Assembly (NCBI RefSeq): GCF_000452705.1
Contig: NZ_CP007015.1
Coordinates: 1-53,629, forward strand
DNA: 53,629 bases
Direction: 5' to 3'
DNA from: Pseudomonas syringae CC1557
GTDB lineage: Bacteria; Pseudomonadota; Gammaproteobacteria; Pseudomonadales; Pseudomonadaceae
The position numbers and the translations under genes are program-made. Within the stretch, counting starts at the first letter, position 1. Every line of letters starts with the position of its first letter. The notes below the pieces were generated by a model. It did not search any database. It was given only the letters and a program-made list of their open reading frames with translations, and had not been told where the DNA came from. This document shows, in pieces, positions 1 through 7,411 of the stretch.

Positions 1-195
1 GGTCACAGCGCGAAATTCCTCGGCACCGGCCAGCCCGACAAAGCTGCAGAAGTCCTGCAGGTCATTCTGGTACGCACGACGCGTGCGCGGGTTGTCAATA
101 TTGGCGAACCACTCTACTGCCGCAGGCATCGCAGCCAGGTGCTGAAACTCCGCAGCCGTCAGCCGACGCTCAGGTTGGATAACAAGCTCGGACAT
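1..195 (-). CDS. Tyrosine recombinase, N-terminal part cut by window start
   Basis: This is the first 65 codons of the XerC/D-like recombinase whose complete copy lies at 41231-42181. It starts at the ATG complementary to 193-195 and runs off the left edge. The sequence matches the complete copy, and this is one of the observations showing that the contig closes into a circle. The catalytic domain is missing here only because the window begins. Confidence 0.9.
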   Translation of the reverse strand, partial: MSELVIQPERRLTAAEFQHLAAMPAAVEWFANIDNPRTRRAYQNDLQDFCSFVGLAGAEEFRAVT

Positions 196-242
196 CTAAG
201 CTACCTTCCAGTTTTTTATGTGGATCACCCGGCAACGATGGA

Positions 243-884
243 CTACTTCCTCGACGCGCGAGGATGGCGCGGTGAGCTGGTGTAGATCTCTGTACCGTAG
301 AAGGGAAGAGCGCCTAGGAAGTCTTTCAGCACAGCATCAACTTCAAGTGAAAGCAAAACCAATGTTTTGAAGGCGTTGGGCACTTGGTCTTTCTCGAATA
401 TGGCCCATCTATCCGTCATGGCCCGTTCTGCCTTTCCCTCCCTGTCCCATTCCCTGGATTTGTGGTGAACCAGTGCGTTACGCGCTTTGACCAGGCCTTT
501 GAGGCTATTGAACGCAGGTCCGTTCTCATTGAGGGAGCGACCGCAGATGAGACGAGGAACAATCATCCACTTGCCAAGTAGGTCCATTTTATCCAGGTAT
601 AGGGTGGCCACCTTGTCACCCAGCTGGATGGCTGCCAAGTCAAAAACAGCAGCTTCGATGGCCATGGCTGAAAAGACGATGGTCTTGATGCCGTTAGCAG
701 CCTTTCGGTCCTCGCGGTCCATAGCTCCGGTGGGATCGTAAGGAGGGCAAAACAGGGGACTGGGATCTGCAGCATCGTCAAGGAAAAATGCGAAGGCGTT
801 TTCCGCAATTCTTGCGTAGGTGTCCGCCATAGTGTCGACACGGATGTAGGTGTCGCGGATCTGAAAGGGGTCTGAGCTGCTCAT
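243..884 (-). CDS. HEPN-like protein, first pass, C-terminus altered by a 2-base insertion
   Basis: Same gene as 42182-42868. The start (CAT at 882-884) and the first 200 or so codons agree. At 255-260 this pass reads CGCGCG where the second pass reads CGCG, so the frame shifts and stops early with a short unrelated tail. The second pass restores a stop that directly abuts the recombinase ATG, so the insertion here is probably a contig-end error. See the complete copy for the domain description. Confidence 0.7.
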   Translation of the reverse strand: MSSSDPFQIRDTYIRVDTMADTYARIAENAFAFFLDDAADPSPLFCPPYDPTGAMDREDRKAANGIKTIVFSAMAIEAAVFDLAAIQLGDKVATLYLDKMDLLGKWMIVPRLICGRSLNENGPAFNSLKGLVKARNALVHHKSREWDREGKAERAMTDRWAIFEKDQVPNAFKTLVLLSLEVDAVLKDFLGALPFYGTEIYTSSPRHPRASRK

Positions 885-904
885 CAGCGTCCTGGCTTGA
901 AAGT

Positions 905-926
905 GGTGATAACGTATTTTATCACC
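905..926. promoter_or_regulatory. Inverted repeat upstream of the HEPN-like gene
   Basis: GGTGATAA, six bases, then TTATCACC: a perfect 8-base inverted repeat about 20 bases upstream of the minus-strand start at 884. Size and place suit an operator for a dimeric regulator such as the nearby HigA-like or XRE protein. The binding partner is inferred. The same site recurs in the second pass at 42889-42910. Confidence 0.45.
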
Positions 927-1004
927 AGTTTTTGACGGAGCTAAGCGACTTTTCTCTTTACGCACACGAGACGCCACAAAACGCCTTGACTTATACTGAT
1001 TTGA

Positions 1005-1146
1005 TATAATGTGCGTGTACACCTTCGGGTGTAAAGCAAGACATAGGTGTGGACCTATGGCATTCCTGCCGGGAGTGCAAGATTTTCTGGATTGCGGCGC
1101 GCCGTCGCAGTTCAAACAAGCAGGTGACCAAGCTGGGGAACGCTGA
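1005..1146 (+). ncRNA. Structured RNA candidate (three to four hairpins), possibly with a 29-codon ORF
   Basis: An extended -10 (TGATATAAT, hexamer 1005-1010) is followed by hairpins at 1018-1033 (six pairs, TTCG loop), 1042-1059 (seven pairs, GTGG loop) and 1060-1078 (seven pairs including one G-U), then the palindrome CGGCGCGCCG at 1095-1104. An ORF of 29 codons starts at the ATG inside hairpin 2 (1057) and stops at 1146. No -35 at standard spacing was found: TTGACT at 986 is only 13 bases away. It lies just upstream of the toxin-antitoxin genes, so it could be a leader, an antisense or small RNA, or a small-protein mRNA. Confidence 0.35.
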
Positions 1147-1207
1147 TGGCTTACTCATATACTGAGAAAAAACTCAATTTTATCAAAAACTTACTAAGGT
1201 ATTACCA

Positions 1208-1534
1208 ATGGCAGAGGTATCGAAGTTAGTAGATTTTTGTGGCAGCAGTGAAAAGGATATCGCGAGCTTTCCACCCGTTATTCGTGACCGAGTGGTCTAC
1301 CAGCTTGACTTGGTAAAGCACGGAGAAGATCCATCCAACTTCAAGCCTGTGAAAACTGTTGGACCAGGCGTATACGAGATTAAAATTCGAGCAAAACAAG
1401 GGGCTTTTCGCGTGTTTTATGTGGCGAATCGAGCAGGCGTGATTTCGGTACTGCATGCGTTTCAGAAAACCACTAAAAAGACGGAAAAGCGTGACATTGA
1501 TCTTGCGAAAACAAGATTGAAGTCGCAGGGCTAA
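1208..1534 (+). CDS. higB: HigB-type toxin (phage-derived Gp49-like, RelE superfamily)
   Basis: A 108-residue protein, the usual size for the Gp49/HigB toxin family, which cleaves ribosome-bound mRNA. The central signature is visible: GVYEIK, then AFRVFYVA, then LHAFQKTTKKTEKRDI and a final basic helix. An AAGG ribosome site precedes the ATG. The XRE-type partner starts 108 bases downstream, giving the toxin-first order typical of higBA. Toxin function is inferred from family and pairing. On a plasmid it would act as a post-segregational stabiliser. Confidence 0.85.
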   Translation: MAEVSKLVDFCGSSEKDIASFPPVIRDRVVYQLDLVKHGEDPSNFKPVKTVGPGVYEIKIRAKQGAFRVFYVANRAGVISVLHAFQKTTKKTEKRDIDLAKTRLKSQG

Positions 1535-1642
1535 GACGGACTGGCACCCCCTTGCATCTGCTAGGGGTTAAGCATTAGGTGCACTACGATAGCCCTAACC
1601 CTATGAGGTATGTATCGAGTAAATTCATCAATCGAGGTAAAT

Positions 1643-1933
1643 ATGATGACAAACGAACGCCACGCCAATATTTGGGATGCGTTGGTTGAGTCGCCGGAAG
1701 AAGCTGAAAATTTGCAGTTACGTTCGACGCTGATGCGGGCACTCACCCGAAAGGTACGCTCTTGGGAGCTTGCCCAAAAGGACGCAGCGCTGAGATTGAA
1801 GGTAACGCAACCTAGGCTGAACGACCTGCTTAAAGGGAAAATTGATAAATTTTCCCTTGATGCTTTAGTGAAGATGTTGCCCGGCGCAGGCCTGCAGATT
1901 GAAGTGACAGTCAGAGAGCGCTCTGAAGCGTAA
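1643..1933 (+). CDS. higA: HigA-type antitoxin, XRE helix-turn-helix
   Basis: A 96-residue protein starting at the first of two consecutive ATGs (1643 and 1646). The helix-turn-helix covers roughly residues 35-75 (QKDAALRLKVTQPRLNDLL), as in the XRE-COG2944/HigA antitoxins paired with Gp49 toxins. It would neutralise the upstream toxin and repress the operon. The 108-base gap holds an inverted pair, AGGGGTTA near 1562 and TAACCCT near 1597, which could be an operator or attenuator. Confidence 0.82.
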   Translation: MMTNERHANIWDALVESPEEAENLQLRSTLMRALTRKVRSWELAQKDAALRLKVTQPRLNDLLKGKIDKFSLDALVKMLPGAGLQIEVTVRERSEA

Positions 1934-2122
1934 GTTTCAGTCTTACACAGAGGCTCTGCCTGGCTTGATGTTGACCAGCAGCGCATTAGCTGGATCAAGC
2001 TCACAGCTTAGCGCGTTCGCTTTCACAGCTAGCGCGTTATACGCGCCCCTGTCCTGCCCCCAATTCGCGTCGCAGAGTAAAGACGTATTCTGGCTGTTGG
2101 AACAATAAGTAGGGCACTGATA

Positions 2123-2896
2123 TTAACTGATAGTGCTTTGAAAGAAATAAGCAAAAAGTTCTGATTGAGATTTTATATTGAGCTTACTGTAAAAATTTCT
2201 TCGATGTACTTTAACTGTCTCTGGGGATACCGATAGCTTTCCAGCAATTTCGCTATTTGAAAAACCACTCAAAGCCAGCTTTAAAACTTCAATTTCACGC
2301 CCCGTGAGTTGTGGAGCAAGCTCTATAATCTTGTCCTGCCATTGCTGGGGTCGAGAGCTTTCTTTTTCTTCAACATCAGAAGCTATACGTTGCTTCATCA
2401 AAGCCAATACCCAAGGTTTGATTAAGTCGAATATAGCAATATGCTCCTGAGTAAACCGACTTTTGCTACCCATGGATAAACAAAGTGTTCTTTCAGAGTC
2501 AAGCTGAACGTTATACTGAACTTCATCTACTGATACGAATTGTTCAAAATAAAGATGATAGTACTCTGTTTCCAAAAAGTGAGTCGGTGCAATGTCCAAG
2601 AGATGAAAGAAACCGCTTTGCTGATTTTCTCGATTAGCTATGTAGAAGGGGTCAAGCATGTATAGCCCTTTGACATACCGGTTGAGCAGCCCATCTATTT
2701 CTTCTTCGTCAGCGGTATCAGGATAGCAAATTGCCTGTACCCCTTCGCTGCCAAACATCAGCACAACCCAGTTGTCGACTGGTGCATATTCCTTCAGCAA
2801 TCTGACTAGCGAATTCCAAAACTCAGGCCGGTTGAGCTTTTCGATTAGTTTCGCTATCGATCTGTGCCAAATTTGGCCCTGGAGCTGGTTTGGCAT
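2123..2896 (-). CDS. LuxR-type transcriptional regulator with GerE helix-turn-helix
   Basis: A 257-residue protein. The C-terminal third carries a clear LuxR/GerE domain (about residues 190-252: LTGREIEVLKLALSGFSNSE, then SPETVKVHRRNFYSKL). The N-terminal half is a probable ligand-sensing domain with a YMLDPFY segment. It lacks a phosphoacceptor receiver fold, and I could not match the full set of acyl-homoserine-lactone contact residues. It is divergent from the periplasmic binding protein gene at 3005, with about 108 bases between, so it probably controls that gene, perhaps in response to an amine or plant-derived compound. That target is inferred from position. Confidence 0.8.
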   Translation of the reverse strand: MPNQLQGQIWHRSIAKLIEKLNRPEFWNSLVRLLKEYAPVDNWVVLMFGSEGVQAICYPDTADEEEIDGLLNRYVKGLYMLDPFYIANRENQQSGFFHLLDIAPTHFLETEYYHLYFEQFVSVDEVQYNVQLDSERTLCLSMGSKSRFTQEHIAIFDLIKPWVLALMKQRIASDVEEKESSRPQQWQDKIIELAPQLTGREIEVLKLALSGFSNSEIAGKLSVSPETVKVHRRNFYSKLNIKSQSELFAYFFQSTIS

Positions 2897-3004
2897 CGTC
2901 TACCCCTATTGGGTTATTTAAAACCTGACTTGATACGTTTATATTGCGCCCTCATGGATTCGGTACCTACCAATGGGGACTGACCAATGGCATGGAGTAA
3001 GCCT

Positions 3005-4105
3005 ATGAAAAGCGTTCGTATGTTGACCATCATTACTGCCTCTTTGTTCAGCGCTGGGCTAAATATTGCGATTGCGAGCCCAACCAGCGTGCATCTATAC
3101 AACTGGTATGCCTTCATTGCACCAGATACCCCTAAAGAATTCGAGCACGAAACCGGCAGCAAACTGCTCATTGACTCCTTTGACAGCGCCGAGATCATGC
3201 AGAGCAAGGTCATGGCTGGGCGCACGGGGTATGACGTAGTAGTAGCTACCTCAAACGTGTTGCCGAGCTTGATCATTGCAGGAGTGCTCCAACCTCTGGA
3301 TCGTAGCCAGCTCGGCAACTGGTCGCACCTTGATTCCGAAATACTGGCTAAGGTTTCTGTTAATGACCCTGGAAACCAGTACGCAGTGCCCTACCTTTGG
3401 GGGACTACCGGAATCGGATATGATGTCGATAAGATAAAGTCCGCACTAGGTGATGACGCTCCGGTGGATAGTTGGGATTTGGTGTTCAAGGAAGAAAATA
3501 TTAGTAAGCTCCAGCAGTGCGGTGTAGCAATGCTCGACTCTCCGAGTGAAATTATTTCGATTGCCTTGCACTACCTTGGTCTGCCTCACAACAGCAAAAA
3601 CCCAGACGACTATCAGAAAGCTCAAGCCTTATTGCTCAAGATTCGTCCTTATGTACGCTATTTTGACTCATCTAAAATTGATGCTGATCTGGCTGATGGT
3701 AATATTTGTATGGTTGTAGGATGGGCAAATGGTGCGCTTGCAGCGCAAGAGTTGAATGAGAAAAACAAAACTGGACGTCGGATAGCATACTCCATCCCTC
3801 GCGAAGGCGCTTTGGTATGGTCAGAGAATATGGTGTTGTTGAAGGATGCCCCTCATCCACAAGAAGGCATGGCGTTTATAAACTACATGTTGCGCCCTGA
3901 AGTGATTGCTAAAACTTCAAATCACACCCTTTACCCTAGTGCTAATAAAGATGCAAAGCAGTTTGTAGAGCCAAAACTTAGAGATAACGCTTCGGTTTAT
4001 TTGGATAAAGATACTATTAGTAGGCTTTTCCCTTTAGAGCCCCTTCCGTTGAAGCTAGAGCGAATTCGCACACGCGCTTGGGTCAAAGTGAAGAGTGGTA
4101 TTTAA
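3005..4105 (+). CDS. Polyamine-type ABC transporter periplasmic binding protein (PotF/SpuD-like)
   Basis: A 366-residue protein. The ATG at 3005 is chosen because GGAG lies seven bases upstream; a start at 2987 has no such site. A signal peptide (about residues 1-25, ending IAIAS) precedes VHLYNWYAFIAPDT, the N-terminal signature of putrescine/spermidine binding proteins. YDVVVATSNVLPSLI and YLWGTTGIGYD are further family motifs. No permease or ATPase genes are present, so it is an orphan binding protein: it may feed a chromosomal transporter or act as a sensor with the divergent LuxR-type regulator. Confidence 0.85.
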   Translation: MKSVRMLTIITASLFSAGLNIAIASPTSVHLYNWYAFIAPDTPKEFEHETGSKLLIDSFDSAEIMQSKVMAGRTGYDVVVATSNVLPSLIIAGVLQPLDRSQLGNWSHLDSEILAKVSVNDPGNQYAVPYLWGTTGIGYDVDKIKSALGDDAPVDSWDLVFKEENISKLQQCGVAMLDSPSEIISIALHYLGLPHNSKNPDDYQKAQALLLKIRPYVRYFDSSKIDADLADGNICMVVGWANGALAAQELNEKNKTGRRIAYSIPREGALVWSENMVLLKDAPHPQEGMAFINYMLRPEVIAKTSNHTLYPSANKDAKQFVEPKLRDNASVYLDKDTISRLFPLEPLPLKLERIRTRAWVKVKSGI

Positions 4106-4201
4106 GCCGGAAATTTTGCCGTGAATATTGAGCGCGTTTTGCGTAGATTCGTCTAAGTAGAACGCTCAAGTGATGGTATAGATTCGAGGACAGAATCAGC
4201 T

Positions 4202-4399
4202 ATGACTACCTCAGTCGCTGTACTAGAAAAACCACACCGGGATGAAATCAAAGAGCTGGTGCAACTCGTTAGAATGGATGAGAAATATGCTGCGTTGGTT
4301 GCAGACGGTTTCTTACCTCTCGATGTGCAATCGAGTATATATAACTTCCAGAGAAAAAGCCGTATAGAGGAGTTATCTCAAAAATATGGCCTGATTTAA
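4202..4399 (+). CDS. Small hypothetical protein, 65 residues
   Basis: A 65-residue, charged, probably helical protein with no signal peptide or membrane segment. GAGGA lies about a dozen bases upstream of the ATG. It reads with the binding-protein gene about 95 bases upstream and ends only a dozen bases before the convergent XRE gene. I do not recognise the family. It is identical in both passes of the circle, so the frame is reliable. Confidence 0.6.
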   Translation: MTTSVAVLEKPHRDEIKELVQLVRMDEKYAALVADGFLPLDVQSSIYNFQRKSRIEELSQKYGLI

Positions 4400-4410
4400 C
4401 GAGTTTTCAT

Positions 4411-4776
4411 CTATTCAGACTGTGTCTTTTTGGACGGGTTATTGTATGCGATGAATTTATCGGTAAGACGGATGATTTCCTCAAGACTTTCAGGAGAATC
4501 GACCTGATTGATTTTTTCTGAAAGTTCTTGTCGGAGCGATATCAATCGCGTGCGGAGAACATCTTGGCCACCAGGTAGCAGCTCTCCTGGAGAGACGTTG
4601 AAAACGGTTGCGATTCTTACCAACTGCTCGATGCCAGGCAGGTTTATGCCTCGTTCGTAACGTCCTATCAGCGGAGCGTCGCAGCCAATCTTTTCCGCCA
4701 AGTCCGCTTGGCTCAACGTAGAAGACTTCCGAAGGGCTTTGATTTTTGCTCCTACCACGCTCCTGAGAGTGTCCAC
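4411..4776 (-). CDS. XRE-family transcriptional regulator
   Basis: A 121-residue protein starting at GTG with GGAG five bases upstream. A canonical helix-turn-helix covers residues 8-62 (SQADLAEKIGCDAPLIGRYE), followed by a C-terminal helical segment that may dimerise. It is divergent from the NusG-like gene that heads the transfer region, with about 250 bases between. A role in repressing transfer genes and itself is therefore plausible but inferred. Confidence 0.85.
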   Translation of the reverse strand: MDTLRSVVGAKIKALRKSSTLSQADLAEKIGCDAPLIGRYERGINLPGIEQLVRIATVFNVSPGELLPGGQDVLRTRLISLRQELSEKINQVDSPESLEEIIRLTDKFIAYNNPSKKTQSE

Positions 4777-5023
4777 AGTGTCTCCAAAAAAAAACCAATA
4801 ATTTCATCTGCTTGCGCCTTCACAAAGTCACAAATGTGTCTATTAGATACAAAAGTGTTTACTTTTTTTTCTGTTCCATCTATTTTGTTTCCTAGAAATC
4901 CGTTTCCTGATTGAGCTCCTTCGATCCAGAAGCGGATAGAGCCGGCTCTCTATGGCTCATGATTCTCCCCTGGGCCCAGCGGTTCCGGAATTCGAAAGAG
5001 CGCCTGATCGAAAGGTTCTGATT
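4777..5023. promoter_or_regulatory. Divergent control region between XRE regulator and NusG-like gene
   Basis: AT-rich DNA with two tandem TCACAAA units at 4820-4826 and 4828-4834, the second running into CACAAATGTG. A perfect 12-base palindrome, AGAGCCGGCTCT, lies at 4938-4949. These are candidate binding sites for the XRE regulator. An upstream in-frame ATG at 4952 exists, but the start at 5024 has the better ribosome site, so part of this stretch is probably 5' leader. Confidence 0.45.
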
Positions 5024-5536
5024 ATGAAAAACTGGCATGTTTTGATGCACAATTCTGCCGTTTATCAGTCACTTATGACATTGATAGAACGGTTAGACGT
5101 TGAGGTGTATTCCCCCGTCAGAATCACCTCTCGCAAACGTACGGATCGCCCTTCGTCGATAGAAAAGGAGGTTCGTTTGTTTCCTGGCTATCTGCTGCTA
5201 CGGTTCGATCCCGAGGTGACACACACCACAACCATCACAGCGTTGAATGGTGCCCATGGGTTCGTTCAGTTCGGCGGTCGAACCTGTGTTTTGCAGGACT
5301 CTACGGTAGAGGAATTAAAGGCTGCTGCGCTGATTCGATCTAACCGTTCACTTGATTGCATCGAGTTTCGCAATGTGCCGACAGAGCTAGAAAAAACTCT
5401 CCGGCTGATCATCGACATGAAGTCTGAAGCTGCCCGTAGGGCGGCTTTCTTCGCGCTTCTATCGCAGAACGCCGCGCTGGAGCGACTTGTCGGGCGTTCT
5501 GGGACCGTTTTCTATTCGACGGTGAACGCCGCCTAG
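5024..5536 (+). CDS. NusG/RfaH paralogue (ActX-like) heading the transfer region
   Basis: A 170-residue protein from the ATG at 5024, which has AAAGG eight bases upstream. Residues 1-100 match a NusG N-terminal domain: NWHVLMHNSAVYQSLMTLIE at the start, then LFPGYLLLRFD, the strand-turn typical of NusG and RfaH. Plasmid-borne NusG paralogues such as ActX and TaxD-region proteins act as processive antiterminators of long transfer operons. A strong intrinsic terminator sits just 30 bases downstream, before the virB genes. That arrangement supports an antitermination role, which remains inferred. Confidence 0.82.
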   Translation: MKNWHVLMHNSAVYQSLMTLIERLDVEVYSPVRITSRKRTDRPSSIEKEVRLFPGYLLLRFDPEVTHTTTITALNGAHGFVQFGGRTCVLQDSTVEELKAAALIRSNRSLDCIEFRNVPTELEKTLRLIIDMKSEAARRAAFFALLSQNAALERLVGRSGTVFYSTVNAA

Positions 5537-5565
5537 GCATTACCTATTTTCACGATTTCCCATTT

Positions 5566-5597
5566 CACCGCCAGGTCTTGCTTGGCGGTGTTTTTTT
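5566..5597 (+). terminator. Intrinsic terminator between the NusG-like gene and virB genes
   Basis: CACCGCCA (5566-5573), a nine-base loop, TGGCGGTG (5583-5590) and seven T. An eight-pair GC-rich stem with a T tract is a textbook Rho-independent terminator. It stands between the antiterminator-like gene and the long transfer operon. Confidence 0.85.
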
Positions 5598-5624
5598 GCG
5601 TTCTCACAGCCCTTAGGAGTTCCC

Positions 5625-5867
5625 ATGGCGTCATCCGAAGATGAAGCAACCACCAAGACATCAAGCGTATATATCCGACCGATCAGGGTGGAAGCACTGA
5701 ATAAAGCCGCGATACGGGTGAGTTATGAAACCAACAGCTCCAGGCAGATTTCGCCTTCTGACCTCGCTCGGTATCTGATCGATAACTTTCTTGAAAAAGC
5801 CGTCGAGAAGCTGATTGAAGATTCTCAAGGGCGGCCTTCTGGGAAGCCTCTCACTACTACCGACTAG
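5625..5867 (+). CDS. Small protein, possible ribbon-helix-helix
   Basis: An 80-residue protein. A predicted strand (SSVYIRPIRVEALNKAAIRV) followed by two helices (SPSDLARYLIDNFLEKAVEK) resembles ribbon-helix-helix DNA-binding proteins, but no decisive motif is present. TTAGGAG precedes the ATG. It lies 12 bases before virB1 and after the terminator, so it is probably the first gene of the virB operon and may regulate it. The family is not recognised with certainty. Confidence 0.6.
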   Translation: MASSEDEATTKTSSVYIRPIRVEALNKAAIRVSYETNSSRQISPSDLARYLIDNFLEKAVEKLIEDSQGRPSGKPLTTTD

Positions 5868-5879
5868 AAGGAATTTGCA

Positions 5880-6587
5880 ATGCTCACCACCAGTGCCTTC
5901 CTGGCCCTGGCTATGCAATGTGCTCCCTCGATACACCCTTCCACGCTTACCCCCATCGTCAAGACAGAATCTTCCTTCAATCCCTATGCCATTGGCGTGG
6001 TCGGCAAAGTGTTGCCGCGTCAACCGCAAAGCCTGGATGAAGCTGTATTAGTGGTGAAGCAGCTGGTGGAGGAGGGCGCTAATTTCAGCATCGGCCTGGG
6101 CCAAATCAACCGGCAGCATTTCGATGTCAGTCGACCCGAACCTGTGTTCGAACCCTGCACCAACTTGCGCATGGCAGCGCGAGAGCTACAGGCCTGCTAT
6201 GTAAAGGCCAGTAAAGCCGATCCTGATGTGCAAAGCGCTTTGCACAAAGCCATTTCCTGTTACTACAGCGGCAACCCCAAACGTGGCTTTAAGGCCGAGG
6301 CCGAATTTGGTGGCAGCAGCCATGTGCAGCGTGTGCTGGCCAACGCAGGCGGTACCACCGTGACCGTCCCTGCGCTGGAAGGCGGCTCCGCTGAGCCAAG
6401 CCAGCTCCAGCGCGCTCAGGCCCCGGTATCCGCCGTTGAGCCGACCTATGAAAGCTGGGACGTGCTGCGTCAGTACCCGCGCTATCTGCCACCTGCACCA
6501 CCGTCTGTTTCTGCTCCACCGGCTGCGCCAGCTCCTCCAGCTGTATCCCCTGAAGAACCCTCAACTCTCCCTAAAGAGGATCAATGA
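5880..6587 (+). CDS. virB1: VirB1-like lytic transglycosylase
   Basis: A 235-residue periplasmic enzyme that opens peptidoglycan for assembly of the transfer channel. The SLT fold is visible: KTESSFNPYAIGVVG carries the catalytic Glu (about residue 24), followed by GLGQINRQHF and a Tyr-containing SCYYSGN motif. A short hydrophobic N-terminus (residues 3-15) probably exports it. The C-terminal third is Pro/Ala-rich. The stop overlaps the start of virB2. This pass is intact; the second pass has a one-base insertion near the start. Confidence 0.9.
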   Translation: MLTTSAFLALAMQCAPSIHPSTLTPIVKTESSFNPYAIGVVGKVLPRQPQSLDEAVLVVKQLVEEGANFSIGLGQINRQHFDVSRPEPVFEPCTNLRMAARELQACYVKASKADPDVQSALHKAISCYYSGNPKRGFKAEAEFGGSSHVQRVLANAGGTTVTVPALEGGSAEPSQLQRAQAPVSAVEPTYESWDVLRQYPRYLPPAPPSVSAPPAAPAPPAVSPEEPSTLPKEDQ

Positions 6588-6922
6588 TGATCAAACGTAC
6601 CCTTGTGCCCAACAAAGGCGAGCTGGGCATTCTGCTGGTGGCTCTGGCCTACCTGCCCGGTATCGCCTCCGCTGACTGGCTCACCACGCTGAACCAGTGG
6701 GGCAGCAATATCCGCCTGGGCCTTTACACCCTGGCGGGCACCCTGGGCCTGATTTGCCTGATCTGGTCAGGTGCCCAGTGGCTGATTGCTCGCTCCACGG
6801 GCGACCGCTCGCACACCTTCATGGACTACCTGGAGCAGGTAGGTGTGCTGCTGGTCGTTGGTGGATCTGTGCTCCTCGGCACAGCGGCTTGGCAGGTGTT
6901 CGGCACCGGCGTGCCGGGTTGA
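6584..6922 (+). CDS. virB2: VirB2-like major pilin
   Basis: A 112-residue pilin precursor. It has a long signal sequence (to about residue 30, ending IASA) and two hydrophobic helices (about residues 43-62 and 84-105) separated by a polar loop, the standard VirB2/TraA architecture. The ATG overlaps the virB1 stop (ATGATG), implying translational coupling. Confidence 0.87.
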   Translation: MMIKRTLVPNKGELGILLVALAYLPGIASADWLTTLNQWGSNIRLGLYTLAGTLGLICLIWSGAQWLIARSTGDRSHTFMDYLEQVGVLLVVGGSVLLGTAAWQVFGTGVPG

Positions 6923-6934
6923 CCAGGAGCGCTT

Positions 6935-7411
6935 ATGGCCAGTAACGAAGTACTCAAGAAACTGACCTTCGAAAGCTACAACGCCATGAGTCGGCCTGCG
7001 ATGTTCTGGAACATTCCCATCATGCCGATGGTGGGGTTGCTGATGGGCGGCTTGGTCTTCGGTGTTGCCGCGACGTTCCTGCTGTCCTGGGTGTGGGGCC
7101 TGGTTGCTGCCTCCCCGTTCCTGATTGCCCTCATTGCCTTGAGGGTCGTGGGCCTGATCGATCCTCAGTATTTGCGCCGTATCCGCTTTGCACGGCGGCG
7201 TCTCTGGCTGAATCTCAAGTACGGCAAACCGTTATTGCTGACCCCTTTTAATCCGCAATGGAGCGAATTCTATGGCGCACGATTTTCACACAAGCGTTAT
7301 GCCCCCGGAAAAGAAAGTGCCATTGATGCGCTATCCGGTCCACGAACACATGGTGACCCTACCCGGCAATCGCCTGGTGAGCCTGATCCAGTTAAAGGGG
7401 GTTTCCAGTGA
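6935..7411 (+). CDS. virB3: VirB3-like inner-membrane component, C-terminally extended
   Basis: A 158-residue protein. Residues 1-105 look like VirB3: N-terminal SYNAMSRPAMFWNIPIMP, then two adjacent membrane helices (about residues 29-50 and 55-72) and a basic cytosolic segment. VirB3 proteins are usually about 100-110 residues. Here the last 46 residues are read from DNA that also encodes the start of VirB4 in another frame. Either this tail is real overprinting or translation ends up coupled through the overlap. Confidence 0.85.
   Translation: MASNEVLKKLTFESYNAMSRPAMFWNIPIMPMVGLLMGGLVFGVAATFLLSWVWGLVAASPFLIALIALRVVGLIDPQYLRRIRFARRRLWLNLKYGKPLLLTPFNPQWSEFYGARFSHKRYAPGKESAIDALSGPRTHGDPTRQSPGEPDPVKGGFQ

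Noticed and set aside
1005..1146. Hammerhead-type ribozyme or transfer-messenger RNA
   Set aside because: The conserved CTGATGA and GAAA cores are missing (only CTGATGG is present), and there is no tRNA-like end.
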